Positions 1 through 9,628 of a stretch of DNA of 12,472 nt are shown here, one piece after another. A program made the translations under genes and the position numbers. The notes beneath the pieces were generated by a model. That model saw only the letters and a list, made by a program, of their open reading frames with translations, was not told the origin of the DNA and made no database searches. Positions within the stretch are counted from its first letter, which is position 1. Each line of letters starts with the position of its first letter. The stretch is from JBEHYA01 sp048498415 (GTDB taxonomy: Bacteria; Pseudomonadota; Alphaproteobacteria; UBA9219; RGZA01), in the NCBI GenBank assembly GCA_048498415.1, contig JBEHYA010000062.1, forward strand, positions 1-12,472. The letters run 5' to 3'.

Positions 1-335
<335 letters not shown>

Positions 336-339
336 CCTT

Positions 340-371
340 ATCAGAGGACAGAGATTTTCTGTGCTTCTGAT
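340..371 (+). other. Stem-loop in the 23S-5S spacer
   Basis: Bases 340-347 (ATCAGAGG) pair with 364-371 (CTTCTGAT), and 348-352 (ACAGA) pair with 358-362 (TCTGT). There is one bulged base at 363, one G-T pair, and a 5-base loop. It lies directly after the 23S 3' end. By analogy with other rRNA operons it may be a processing or folding element of the precursor; that role is inference. Confidence 0.5.
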
Positions 372-428
372 GATTGATCCGCTAATGCAGACAAAAGAAC
401 CTGTTCCTGTTCATCACGATCTTGTTTT

Positions 429-570
429 GCGCGCCTGGTTGGCCTGGTGGTCTTGGCGAAAATGAACCACCCGATCCCATCCCGAACTCGGCCGTGAAAC
501 TTTTCAGCGTCGATGGTACTTCGGCTTAAGCCGCGGGAGAGTAGAACGCTGCCAGGCCTACCAGCCGCGC
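429..570 (+). other. Extended precursor stem enclosing 5S rRNA
   Basis: Bases 429-439 (GCGCGCCTGGT) and 560-570 (ACCAGCCGCGC) can pair over 11 positions with a single C-C mismatch. This stem lies just outside the mature 5S ends, separated from the 5S terminal helix only by the T440/T559 mismatch. It would give a long coaxial stem in the precursor, the kind of structure cut by RNases that mature 5S rRNA. Pairing is seen in the sequence; the processing role is inferred. Confidence 0.55.
441..558 (+). rRNA. rrf: 5S ribosomal RNA
   Basis: The gene is about 118 bases. The terminal helix pairs 441-447 (GGCCTGG) with 552-558 (CCAGGCC). The core GATCCCATCCCGAACTCGG and GTGAAAC, then GATGGTACT and GCGGGAGAGTAG, are hallmark bacterial 5S segments close to the alphaproteobacterial consensus. 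It follows 23S by about 105 bases, as expected for the operon end. No tRNA is found between 5S and the terminator, whereas many alphaproteobacterial operons carry a tRNA-fMet there. Ends are set from the terminal helix and may be off by one or two bases. Confidence 0.97.
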
Positions 571-600
571 GAACGAGATCGATCACAAACCATCATACAA

Positions 601-640
601 AAGCCCGTTGATCCCCGTGATCAGCGGGCTTTTTGTTTGT
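601..640 (+). terminator. Intrinsic terminator of the rRNA operon, probably bidirectional
   Basis: Bases 602-613 (AGCCCGTTGATC) pair with 619-630 (GATCAGCGGGCT), with one G-T pair, around a 5-base loop (CCCGT). TTTTTGTTTG follows. In the opposite direction the same hairpin is followed by a short T stretch (TTTTGT). It begins about 10 bases after the stop codon of the convergent minus-strand gene, so it probably ends both transcripts. Confidence 0.9.
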
Positions 641-1879
641 TTAAATGCCGCGCGGCGGGGTGAAGGGCTGCGGCGCCTTGGTTTTGGCGGCCGCCGGCTG
701 CACGCCGGCAGCCGGGATACTCAGTTCCGCCGGCCGGGGATACGGCATCACGGCGGGCTGCGCGTTATCAGCGGTAATAATAGCGCCAAGCCCATTGCTG
801 TTATAATCCGGTTTGGCCGGCTTTGCGGCTTTCGCATCGGCGGTCATCAGGGCGGCGGGCCTTTGCATCGGCATCACTACTTCCGGCGTGCCGCCATGAA
901 CCGTGATCATGACCGGCGCGGGCTTCGTGGGCGGCGCGTCGGGCGCATCGGTCACTAACGGCAGGGTCATCAATTTATCTTTCGGCGGCTCCGGCGGGCC
1001 TTTCTTGACGATATCCACGGCCGGGATGGGTTTTAGCGCCGCATAATCCGCCGGTGCCGGCGCGGGCAGGGCGGTGCCCGGATCCATCATCGCGGTGATG
1101 CCATCCGACATGGTACGGCCATAGGCGGTGGCTTTGCTTAAAATACCCAGCAGGGTTTCGCTTCCCTTATAAAGGCCGGGGTTGGCCTTCATCATGTCGT
1201 GCATGCTCTTGCTGAGGGCGGCGACATTCGTATCTTTGCCCGTTTTTACCGCCGTGATGATTTTTTCCGCCAGCGCCGGAATATTGTGGGAGATCAGGAA
1301 CAGGCCGATCTTTTGATCCTGCGAGAGCGGAAGCGCATCGATTTTATCAAGCCGCGGGCCGGGATAAATAATCGCACCCGCCGTCTGCACGGTGGGGTTA
1401 TCACGGAAATTATTCAAATTATCCTTGGTGAATTGAAAGCTGTCCCAGTTCTGGCCGCTTTTTTCAACAATGCCCCGCAGCGTGGAAAGCGCATCGTCAT
1501 CATAGCTGGGGCCATGGGCCTTGATGTAATTCAGGGCATCCGCGATTTCACCGGCCGTGGCGCCGAACGCGCTTTTGCCGAACTGGAAAATACCGGTAAA
1601 CGAGCCCTTCGTGTCATTCGCGCTACTCGCTTTGCCGGGCAGTAAAAAGCCTTCCGTGCCCAGCAGCGCCTTGATGGCCTGGCCGTGGTTCTTCAATAGA
1701 AATTTCGCGGCCTGCTGGTTGTCGCCAATCATCACGGCGCTGATCTCGCGCAAGGCCCGATCCACCTGATTTGCAATATCCGGCAAATTCGATGACTTGA
1801 TACGGCCATTGGCGTCGTACCATTCAGCCGGCATGCCGGGCGCCAGGCTCGCGTATTTATCGGCAGGTGTGGAGGCCAT
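641..1879 (-). CDS. Hypothetical protein, possible lysozyme-like core with Pro/Ala-rich repeat tail
   Basis: I do not recognise this 412-residue protein with confidence. The start is the first ATG after an in-frame TAG seven codons upstream; no clear Shine-Dalgarno sequence is visible. There is no signal peptide or membrane segment. Residues 20-265 look globular and mostly helical. Within them, GTEGF (74-78) followed by TGIFQFGKSAFG (95-106), a later ISHNIPALAEKI (196-207) and ATAYGRTM (250-257) faintly recall the spacing of lytic transglycosylase folds (catalytic Glu, then Gly-x-x-Gln-Phe, then Tyr-Asn-Ala-Gly-like and Tyr-x-x-x-Val-like segments). The match is too weak to assign activity. 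Residues 268-412 are a Pro/Ala/Lys-rich, probably disordered tail with an imperfect internal repeat (334-357 and 376-402, sharing a VMP-x2-RPA-x-L core). It is convergent with the rRNA operon and stops right at the shared terminator. The reading frame is credible because of its length and codon use; function is unknown. Confidence 0.8.
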   Translation of the reverse strand: MASTPADKYASLAPGMPAEWYDANGRIKSSNLPDIANQVDRALREISAVMIGDNQQAAKFLLKNHGQAIKALLGTEGFLLPGKASSANDTKGSFTGIFQFGKSAFGATAGEIADALNYIKAHGPSYDDDALSTLRGIVEKSGQNWDSFQFTKDNLNNFRDNPTVQTAGAIIYPGPRLDKIDALPLSQDQKIGLFLISHNIPALAEKIITAVKTGKDTNVAALSKSMHDMMKANPGLYKGSETLLGILSKATAYGRTMSDGITAMMDPGTALPAPAPADYAALKPIPAVDIVKKGPPEPPKDKLMTLPLVTDAPDAPPTKPAPVMITVHGGTPEVVMPMQRPAALMTADAKAAKPAKPDYNSNGLGAIITADNAQPAVMPYPRPAELSIPAAGVQPAAAKTKAPQPFTPPRGI

Positions 1880-1994
1880 GGGAGCGGTTGAAAATTTCTA
1901 AAAAATACCCTTAAACCTAACAAAACCCGCTTAAAAAACTGTGATTAAGCGTGGAAACATCGATAAAACATGGGTTTTTGCATGCTCGCAAAAA

Positions 1995-2022
1995 TTGCCA
2001 AGTTGCTAATTCGGCCTAAGAT
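1995..2022 (+). promoter_or_regulatory. Possible sigma-70-like promoter for the 72-residue orphan
   Basis: TTGCCA (1995-2000) and TAAGAT (2017-2022) are 16 bases apart and sit about 40 bases upstream of the ATG at 2064. The whole divergent intergenic stretch (1880-2063) is AT-rich. A short inverted repeat, GCTTAA (1929-1934) with TTAAGC (1945-1950), lies further upstream and could be a protein-binding site. Both calls are weak, by eye only. Confidence 0.3.
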
Positions 2023-2063
2023 AGCCGGCATATTTTAAGTCATTTTTTAAAAGGCATTATCCA

Positions 2064-2282
2064 ATGGCTGACACGCCAGATAGAAAAGATGTCATTGTCG
2101 GCATCAAAAAAACAGTCGCCTATTCGCCCTGGGTGCCGCCCGGTCAGGGCCGCGATAAAATCCATGAGCTGTTTCAGGCAACGCCAAGCACCGCTTTCGA
2201 TTTTCTTGAAGGCGAGGCACCGGTGCGCGAAGACATAAGCCCCACGCCACATGCCCAGCTTTTACGCGCGCTCACCCGCTAG
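2064..2282 (+). CDS. Small hypothetical protein (72 aa)
   Basis: Unrecognised. The ATG at 2064 is preceded by AAAAGG (ending at 2053) at a usable distance of about 10 bases, which supports this strand over the overlapping minus-strand frame. The product is soluble and polar, with no signal peptide, Cys or transmembrane segment. An N-terminal basic/acidic patch (MADTPDRKDVIVGIKK) is followed by a Pro-rich stretch (WVPPGQGRD) and a C-terminal part (DFLEGEAPVREDISPTPHAQ) that may be short helices. It is monocistronic or loosely linked to the glycine-zipper gene 68 bases downstream on the same strand. It could be lineage-specific. I am only moderately sure it is expressed. Confidence 0.55.
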   Translation: MADTPDRKDVIVGIKKTVAYSPWVPPGQGRDKIHELFQATPSTAFDFLEGEAPVREDISPTPHAQLLRALTR

Positions 2283-2350
2283 TTGATCGTCTGTGCCGCC
2301 CGCGCTATAACAGAAACCAATAAAACCACTCAAAAAACAGGGGATTGATC

Positions 2351-2728
2351 ATGCGTTATCTGGTGTTGGCGCTTGCTGCGCTGCTCGTCATGCCCGTTGC
2401 CGCGAAAGCCGCGCAAAGCTCCGGTTCCGGTGCCGATTACCGGCCGGCCGTGGAAGAACCCATGGGCGCCAAATACAACAAGGATGTCAAAGCCTGCCAG
2501 CGTCAGGCCCGCCGCAGCTCCAATAAAGGCGGGGATATTGCCACGGGTGCCGTGGTAGGTGCCGGCGGCGGCGCGTTAATTGGGGGCGCGATCAGCGGCG
2601 ATTATGGTCTGGGCGCTCTCGCTGGCGCAGTGGCGGGCGGCGTTGGCGGCCATGTCAGCGATGAAGATGACCGCGAGCAAGTCATCAAGGACTGTATGGA
2701 AGAGAAGGGCTATACGCTCGCCGACTAA
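2351..2728 (+). CDS. Exported glycine-zipper protein
   Basis: A 125-residue secreted protein. The ATG at 2351 is chosen over a TTG two codons upstream because AGGGGA (2339-2344) lies six bases before it and the TTG would overlap that site. Residues 1-20 form a signal peptide (Arg2, hydrophobic LVLALAALLVMPVAA, cleavage after AKA), with no lipobox Cys. Residues 65-100 are a glycine zipper: two Gly/Ala-rich segments (GAVVGAGGGALIGGA and GLGALAGAVAGGVGG) joined by an SGDY turn, a pattern that packs as a helical hairpin in or at membranes. Two Cys (49 and 115) flank the zipper and could form a disulfide in the periplasm. The C-terminal DCMEEKGYTL resembles the Cys-Met-x-x-x-Gly-Tyr ending common in small proteobacterial envelope proteins of this kind. 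The specific role is unknown; envelope association is inferred. A strong terminator follows. Confidence 0.9.
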   Translation: MRYLVLALAALLVMPVAAKAAQSSGSGADYRPAVEEPMGAKYNKDVKACQRQARRSSNKGGDIATGAVVGAGGGALIGGAISGDYGLGALAGAVAGGVGGHVSDEDDREQVIKDCMEEKGYTLAD

Positions 2729-2749
2729 GCGGTTTTTCAGCCTGGAACA

Positions 2750-2787
2750 AAAAAGGAGACGCCAAAAGCGTCTCCTTTTTATTTTTT
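2750..2787 (+). terminator. Intrinsic terminator after the glycine-zipper gene
   Basis: AAAAGGAGACGC (2751-2762) pairs perfectly with GCGTCTCCTTTT (2768-2779) around a CAAAA loop; an extra A-T pair (2750-2780) extends it. ATTTTTTG follows. It starts about 20 bases after the stop codon at 2728. Confidence 0.92.
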
Positions 2788-3122
2788 GAGGCGTTGCCTC
2801 GCTCCGATATATCAAATGAATTTTAAATGCGTGACATAAAAAAGAGTTTCTTAAAGTAGATAAAATAATTTCTAAACACCCGATTATAGCGATGAATAAG
2901 CGCACCAAATGAGTGCGCGGCGAATAGATAGAATTTGAGATAATTAGGGTGGTAATTGCAGATCGTTACGCTAAGGCCCGGAATAAAAAGTCGTGGAACT
3001 TGTTCTCGGCCAGTAAGAAAGACGCGATAGGCTGGTCCATTTTGGTGATGCAAATATACGTAAAAACGGGCCTATGAATTGACGGCGCCTATAAAAAATA
3101 TGAGCATTTTGAAGTAACGCAC
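2788..3122 (+). other. AT-rich intergenic stretch without a supported gene
   Basis: No frame here has a convincing start and composition. The longest open frame is on the minus strand (2823-3053); it needs a TTG start and encodes an aromatic-rich, unconvincing peptide. Two small GC-rich hairpins stand out: GAGGC/GCCTC (2789-2801) directly after the terminator, and GCGCAC/GTGCGC (2900-2905 with 2913-2918, 7-base loop). A TTGACG at 3079-3084 could be a -35 element for the gene at 3123, but a well-spaced -10 is not evident (TATGAG lies only 14 bases on). No tRNA-like TTC-G loop is seen. Confidence 0.5.
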
Positions 3123-3791
3123 ATGACAGCATGCAGTGAACATATGCCACATAACTATGCCAAACGTATTCTCAGCGACATTGAGACGGCCATAAACGAG
3201 AAAAATTATGGCCGTATGTATAATATCGGGGGGGACATCATCAAGTTAGCGCAGAATGACAATGACTGGCTTAAAGCCATTGTCATCATCAGCGGTTATC
3301 TTGTTAAAAGTGAAAGCCACGTCTGGGATGCGATCGATCTCACCAAGCGCGGCGCCTTGCTGGCGCCCGAAAATTCGCCGATCCAAAAGCAGATTATCTC
3401 GAGTATGGTGGTGTGCATTAAAACCTTGCCCACGCCATTGGAACGTGCGGAAGCCGCGCAATCGGTGGCCGCTGTGGCTCCGCCCAATAGCGTGGTGTGC
3501 GAAGTTTCAATTGATCTGATCCTTGAAAATGTGAACGACCTTGAAGTCGTAGAGGATCGCCGGCGTTTTCTTAAAATCGTTATGCACTACGCGCCGCAGG
3601 GCAGCACGGCCCAGCAGCGCGCTACGGAACTGATGGGCTATATCGCGAATAATATTGCGAAAGTCATGCAGGCCGATAGCAAGAGTAGCGCGTTGATCGG
3701 CGACTTCCTTAGTAAATACAACAGCGACATCGCTGGACTGTTCGAGAATGTCGAGGACTTTAAAAGCACAATGTCCAAGAAAGAGAAATAA
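3123..3791 (+). CDS. Hypothetical helical protein, possibly a TPR-like solenoid (222 aa)
   Basis: Unrecognised family. The ATG at 3123 is preceded only by a weak GAAG site; an in-frame ATG at 3144 is an alternative. The product has no signal peptide or membrane helix and is predicted by eye to be nearly all alpha-helical. Successive amphipathic segments such as AKRILSDIETAINEKNY, NDWLKAIVIISGYLVK and AIDLTKRGALLAPENSP have the look of tetratricopeptide- or HEAT-like repeats, especially the Ala-x-x-Leu-x-Pro-Glu-Asn turn near residue 80. No repeat is canonical enough to assign. The C-terminus is charged (TMSKKEK). It stands alone, with a long AT-rich leader and its own strong terminator, convergent with the first DUF465 gene. 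A cytoplasmic protein-protein interaction role is only a guess. Confidence 0.8.
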   Translation: MTACSEHMPHNYAKRILSDIETAINEKNYGRMYNIGGDIIKLAQNDNDWLKAIVIISGYLVKSESHVWDAIDLTKRGALLAPENSPIQKQIISSMVVCIKTLPTPLERAEAAQSVAAVAPPNSVVCEVSIDLILENVNDLEVVEDRRRFLKIVMHYAPQGSTAQQRATELMGYIANNIAKVMQADSKSSALIGDFLSKYNSDIAGLFENVEDFKSTMSKKEK

Positions 3792-3807
3792 TTTCTGTGA
3801 GGGGTAT

Positions 3808-3846
3808 AAAAAAGCCGGCGTTGAAAAACGCCGGCTTTTTATTTGG
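3808..3846 (+). terminator. Strong bidirectional intrinsic terminator
   Basis: AAAAAGCCGGCGTT (3809-3822) pairs with AACGCCGGCTTTTT (3827-3840), a perfect 14-bp stem closed by a GAAA tetraloop. The plus strand continues into TATTTG and the minus strand reads into TTTTTTAT. It lies between the convergent genes ending at 3791 and 3895 and can serve both. Confidence 0.93.
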
Positions 3847-3894
3847 GGGAATGGGTTTTTAAATAAAAGACCCAAAAATACAGATCCGAAGGCT

Positions 3895-4122
3895 TTAATG
3901 TACCACCCGGCGGCGATATTCCGCTTCGTGGGTTGCGACGTCTTCGATCTTTCTACTGATGCACTCCAGCTCGGCGATTTCGTCTTTCACGCGCAGCTTG
4001 GATTTTTTGATTTGCATCATCCGGGTTTCATCGGGGTGCGGGTGACTCATTTCCTGGCTCAAAATTTCATCCAGCCAGTGGTGTCTTTTGTGCAACGCTT
4101 CAATACGTTGAGGTAAAGCCAT
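3895..4122 (-). CDS. DUF465 (YdcH-like) small coiled-coil protein, copy 1
   Basis: A 75-residue protein of the DUF465/YdcH family, whose members are short helical hairpins of unknown biochemical function. The family pattern is visible: RIEALHKRHHWLDEILSQE (first helix), a Pro-containing turn (SHPHPDE), then the hallmark IKKSKLRVKDEIAELE (residues 38-53), matching the usual Leu-Lys-Lys-x-Lys-Leu-x-x-Lys-Asp-Glu-Ile. The tail is longer than usual and ends in EYRRRVVH. The start is firm: AAAGGAGG lies five bases before the ATG. It is His-rich (several HH/HPH), unlike the second DUF465 protein at 5702-5902. It is monocistronic and shares the bidirectional terminator with the convergent gene at 3123. 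Confidence 0.9.
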   Translation of the reverse strand: MALPQRIEALHKRHHWLDEILSQEMSHPHPDETRMMQIKKSKLRVKDEIAELECISRKIEDVATHEAEYRRRVVH

Positions 4123-4459
4123 GGTCTCCTCCTTTGTTACAGGGTGGTGATTCCATACCGGCGACCTTGCGTCGTATGATGCGATAAGTATAGCCGATTC
4201 TACGGGGCTATTCAGCAGCTATATTGAATTAAATTTTGAACCATTCTGAAATTTCTTATTCCCTTTTTATTCCCGCGCGCAAATCACTTGGCCCACGTAA
4301 CAACTTTTTGGGAACGCGCGGTTAAGAATTAAAAACCAAAATGATTTGATAAAATTTTATGGTGTTTCCGTGGGTTAGTTTGTGCATGCTTTTTCATGCC
4401 AAATATGGCGCGACCAAAAGATTTTTTTAGCTGACTTTTTTGGTGATTAATCTTTGGCC
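4123..4459 (-). other. AT-rich intergenic stretch between pfk 3' end and DUF465 copy 1
   Basis: I see no gene here. The stretch is clearly more AT-rich than its neighbours. It contains a short hairpin GCATG/CATGC (4384-4388 with 4395-4399) and a spaced inverted repeat CCGCGCG/CGCGCGG (around 4274 and 4314). Neither has the T-run needed for a terminator of the phosphofructokinase gene that ends at 4460. The right part is the 3' flank of pfk and the left part holds the candidate promoter of the DUF465 gene. Confidence 0.45.
4187..4215 (-). promoter_or_regulatory. Possible promoter of DUF465 copy 1
   Basis: On the minus strand a TATACT hexamer (4187-4192) is a good -10 match about 65 bases before the ATG. 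The -35 region 17 bases upstream (CTGAAT, 4210-4215) is weak. Called by eye only. Confidence 0.35.
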
Positions 4460-5548
4460 TTATTCGCCAAAACTAATCCCTAACGCGCGTGCGGTGGTAA
4501 CCAGTTCATCATCTGGTCCCACGGCCCGGTAGGTCGCAATTGCTTCCGCCAGGGGAACATCTTCCACCTGCCGGTTACGCCAGCATACCATGCGGTCATG
4601 CTTGCCGGCGGCCAGCGTATCAACGGCATGCACGCCCATGGCAGTTGCCAATACGCGGTCGATTGAATTCGGTGGCCCGCCGCGCTGCACGTGGCCAAGC
4701 ACCGTTACGCGCACTTCCGCCTGGCATAATTCGCCGATCTGCTCGCCGATATATTCGCCAATCCCGCTCAGGCGCTTTTGCCCGCCGGTATGCACCTTGC
4801 TTAATTTCTGCCCGCCCTTGGTGGTCACAGCTTCCGATACAATCACCAGCGCAAAGTTGCGCCCGCGTTCACGAATGCGGTTGATGTGTTTGGCGACCAC
4901 CTGAATGTCATAGGGAATTTCTGGAATTAAAATCACATCCGCGCCGCCGGCAATGCCGGCGTGCAACGCAATGTGCCCGGCATCCCGGCCCATCACTTCC
5001 AGAACCATTACGCGGTTGTGGCTGGCGGCGGTGGGCTGCAAACGGTCAAGCGCTTCCGTGGCAATATCCACGGCCGTCGAAAAACCAATCGAGCGCTCCG
5101 TGGCGCCCACGTCGTTATCAATCGTTTTGGGAATACCCACCAGTTTGATATTTCCCTGATCGGCGAATTTCTTCAGAATCGCCAGGCTGCCATCGCCGCC
5201 CACGCCAATCAGCATGGAAAGGCCAAGGTCATGGAAGCGTTTGATCATTTCGGGCGAACGATCCGTATCGCCGCTATCGGTCGGGAACTTGAAGGGGTCA
5301 CCCTTGTTAGTGGTGCCCAGAATGGTGCCGCCGCGGCGGAACATCTCAAAATCCAGCTTGTCGGGGTGCAGCGGCATCACATGCGGCGGGTCGAACATCA
5401 GCCCATGCGTGCCTTCCCGTATGCCAATGACTTCCCAGCCATGCGTGCGCGTGGCGTGCGTGACAACGGCGCGAATAACCGCGTTCAATCCGGCGCAATC
5501 GCCGCCGCTGGTCAAAAGGCCGAGCTTAATGGGAGGGGAACTGGGCAT
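4460..5548 (-). CDS. pfkA: 6-phosphofructokinase (group III type; phosphoryl donor uncertain)
   Basis: A 362-residue cytoplasmic enzyme that phosphorylates fructose 6-phosphate to fructose 1,6-bisphosphate in glycolysis. The donor-binding loop SGGDCAGLNAVIR (14-26) has Cys-Ala where E. coli PfkA has Ala-Pro. GGDGS is at 117-121, the catalytic PKTIDND at 140-146 (Asp144 as base), EVMGR at 184-188, PEIPYD at 209-214 and GHVQRGG at 285-291. Gly120 (E. coli Gly104) is the ATP-type residue, while Lys141 (E. coli Gly124) is typical of PPi-dependent or mixed group III enzymes, so the donor cannot be read off the sequence. The length exceeds the ~320 of E. coli PfkA and fits group III. The start is firm: AGGAGG lies two bases before the ATG (unusually close), and an in-frame TAG sits just upstream, so no earlier start exists. 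It is divergent from the DUF465-DUF1192 pair. The symbol follows the family and does not imply ATP specificity. Confidence 0.95.
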   Translation of the reverse strand: MPSSPPIKLGLLTSGGDCAGLNAVIRAVVTHATRTHGWEVIGIREGTHGLMFDPPHVMPLHPDKLDFEMFRRGGTILGTTNKGDPFKFPTDSGDTDRSPEMIKRFHDLGLSMLIGVGGDGSLAILKKFADQGNIKLVGIPKTIDNDVGATERSIGFSTAVDIATEALDRLQPTAASHNRVMVLEVMGRDAGHIALHAGIAGGADVILIPEIPYDIQVVAKHINRIRERGRNFALVIVSEAVTTKGGQKLSKVHTGGQKRLSGIGEYIGEQIGELCQAEVRVTVLGHVQRGGPPNSIDRVLATAMGVHAVDTLAAGKHDRMVCWRNRQVEDVPLAEAIATYRAVGPDDELVTTARALGISFGE

Positions 5549-5596
5549 GGCCTCCTATCAAGCCATGGCGCTGTTACCAAAACTTTAACATTTTTA

Positions 5597-5625
5597 TGGT
5601 TTTTAGGCGCCTGTTTCGCTATACT
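5597..5625 (+). promoter_or_regulatory. Possible promoter of the DUF465-DUF1192 pair
   Basis: TATACT (5620-5625) is a good -10 hexamer. The -35 position 17 bases upstream reads TGGTTT, a poor match. It lies in the divergent region between pfk and the small-gene pair, about 77 bases before the ATG at 5702. The same TATACT hexamer precedes the other DUF465 gene on the minus strand. Confidence 0.35.
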
Positions 5626-5701
5626 CACACCTCTTTTTTAGCGGCTTTTCAACAGTTTGCCGCCCGCAGTTCACGGTCAAAATGAGTTCACGAGCCGGAT
5701 A

Positions 5702-5902
5702 ATGGACGATACACAAGGTTTGCAGGAAAAGCTGGGTGGCCTCAAGCAGGAACACCGCGATCTTGATGACGTCATCACCCGGCTGGAAGAAAGCTATCCC
5801 CGCGATGAATTGCAGCTGCGCCGCCTGAAAAAACGCAAGCTCCAGCTTAAAGACGAAATCGTGAAGGTCGAAGGCATGCTCATCCCCGATATTATCGCCT
5901 GA
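5702..5902 (+). CDS. DUF465 (YdcH-like) small coiled-coil protein, copy 2
   Basis: A 66-residue DUF465 protein from the ATG at 5702. An upstream in-frame TTG (5657) would add 15 residues that do not fit the family, so it is not used. The hairpin is clear: LQEKLGGLKQEHRDLDDVIT, the turn SYPRDE, then LRRLKKRKLQLKDEIVKVEG, an almost textbook family motif. The Shine-Dalgarno site is weak. It is followed 13 bases later by the DUF1192 gene, so the two are very probably co-transcribed. Compared with the paralogue at 3895-4122, the core KKRKLQLKDEI is better conserved and there is no His-rich tail, which suggests old divergence and not a recent duplication. The molecular role of the family is unknown. 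Confidence 0.92.
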   Translation: MDDTQGLQEKLGGLKQEHRDLDDVITRLEESYPRDELQLRRLKKRKLQLKDEIVKVEGMLIPDIIA

Positions 5903-5915
5903 CGGGGAAGGGCCC

Positions 5916-6098
5916 ATGGATCTCGAAGACTTCGAACCCCGCAAAATCAAGCCTAAACCCAAAGACCTCGGCACGTTTTCCGTCGACGAATTAAAAGAAT
6001 ATATCGCCAACCTGCAGGCCGAAATTACCCGCGCGGAACAAACCATCGCCGCCAAGCAGGATCACAAAACTGCCGCAGCCAAATTCTTTAAATCCTGA
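5916..6098 (+). CDS. DUF1192 small protein
   Basis: A 60-residue protein matching the DUF1192 family of short alphaproteobacterial proteins. An acidic start and a basic Pro/Lys linker (FEPRKIKPKPKDL) lead into the family core FSVDELKEYIANLQAEITRA and an ending rich in Ala/Lys with the typical AAAKFFKS. The core is one amphipathic, probably coiled-coil helix. The start is supported by GGGGAAGGG just upstream of the ATG. It is the second gene of a two-gene unit with the DUF465 gene. No enzymatic residues are apparent, and the family's function is unknown; a scaffold or partner role is only a guess. Confidence 0.9.
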   Translation: MDLEDFEPRKIKPKPKDLGTFSVDELKEYIANLQAEITRAEQTIAAKQDHKTAAAKFFKS

Positions 6099-6134
6099 TT
6101 CAAGCAAAACCTGCCATAAGCCTATTTAATTATC

Positions 6135-6163
6135 TTGGCAATACTGCCTTATTTGACTAGTTT
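6135..6163 (+). promoter_or_regulatory. Possible promoter of the autotransporter gene
   Basis: TTGGCA (6135-6140) and TAGTTT (6158-6163) are separated by exactly 17 bases. A transcript from here would start near 6170, leaving a leader of about 30 bases before the ATG at 6200. If correct, it excludes the TTG at 6164 as a start codon. The -10 hexamer is imperfect. Confidence 0.4.
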
Positions 6164-6199
6164 TTGCAGCACCCACTTGTCCGAATTCTTGGAGCTGCA

Positions 6200-9624
<3,425 letters not shown>

Positions 9625-9628
<4 letters not shown>

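Noticed and set aside
341..586. Minus-strand 81-codon frame across the 5S gene
   Set aside because: It overlaps the spacer and the 5S rRNA gene; a shadow of structural RNA.
2040..2252. Minus-strand 70-codon frame opposite the 72-residue orphan
   Set aside because: The plus-strand frame has an ATG with AAAAGG upstream and a more protein-like composition; the minus frame has neither.
2823..3053. Minus-strand 76-codon frame in the AT-rich gap
   Set aside because: It requires a TTG start and has no Shine-Dalgarno sequence. The composition (Phe/Tyr/Arg-rich) fits random AT-rich DNA.
4384..4459. Candidate terminator downstream of phosphofructokinase
   Set aside because: The GCATG/CATGC hairpin has no T-run on the minus strand, and the AT-rich CCAAAA/TTTTGG pairing is too weak to call.
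4961..5641. Plus-strand 226-codon frame antisense to phosphofructokinase
   Set aside because: It lies opposite a certain enzyme gene, has His/Arg-rich composition typical of antisense shadows, and shows no family motif.
6164..6199. TTG at 6164 as start of the autotransporter
   Set aside because: The ATG at 6200 has GGAG at good spacing and begins directly with a signal peptide; the TTG would add 12 residues ahead of it and overlaps the likely promoter.
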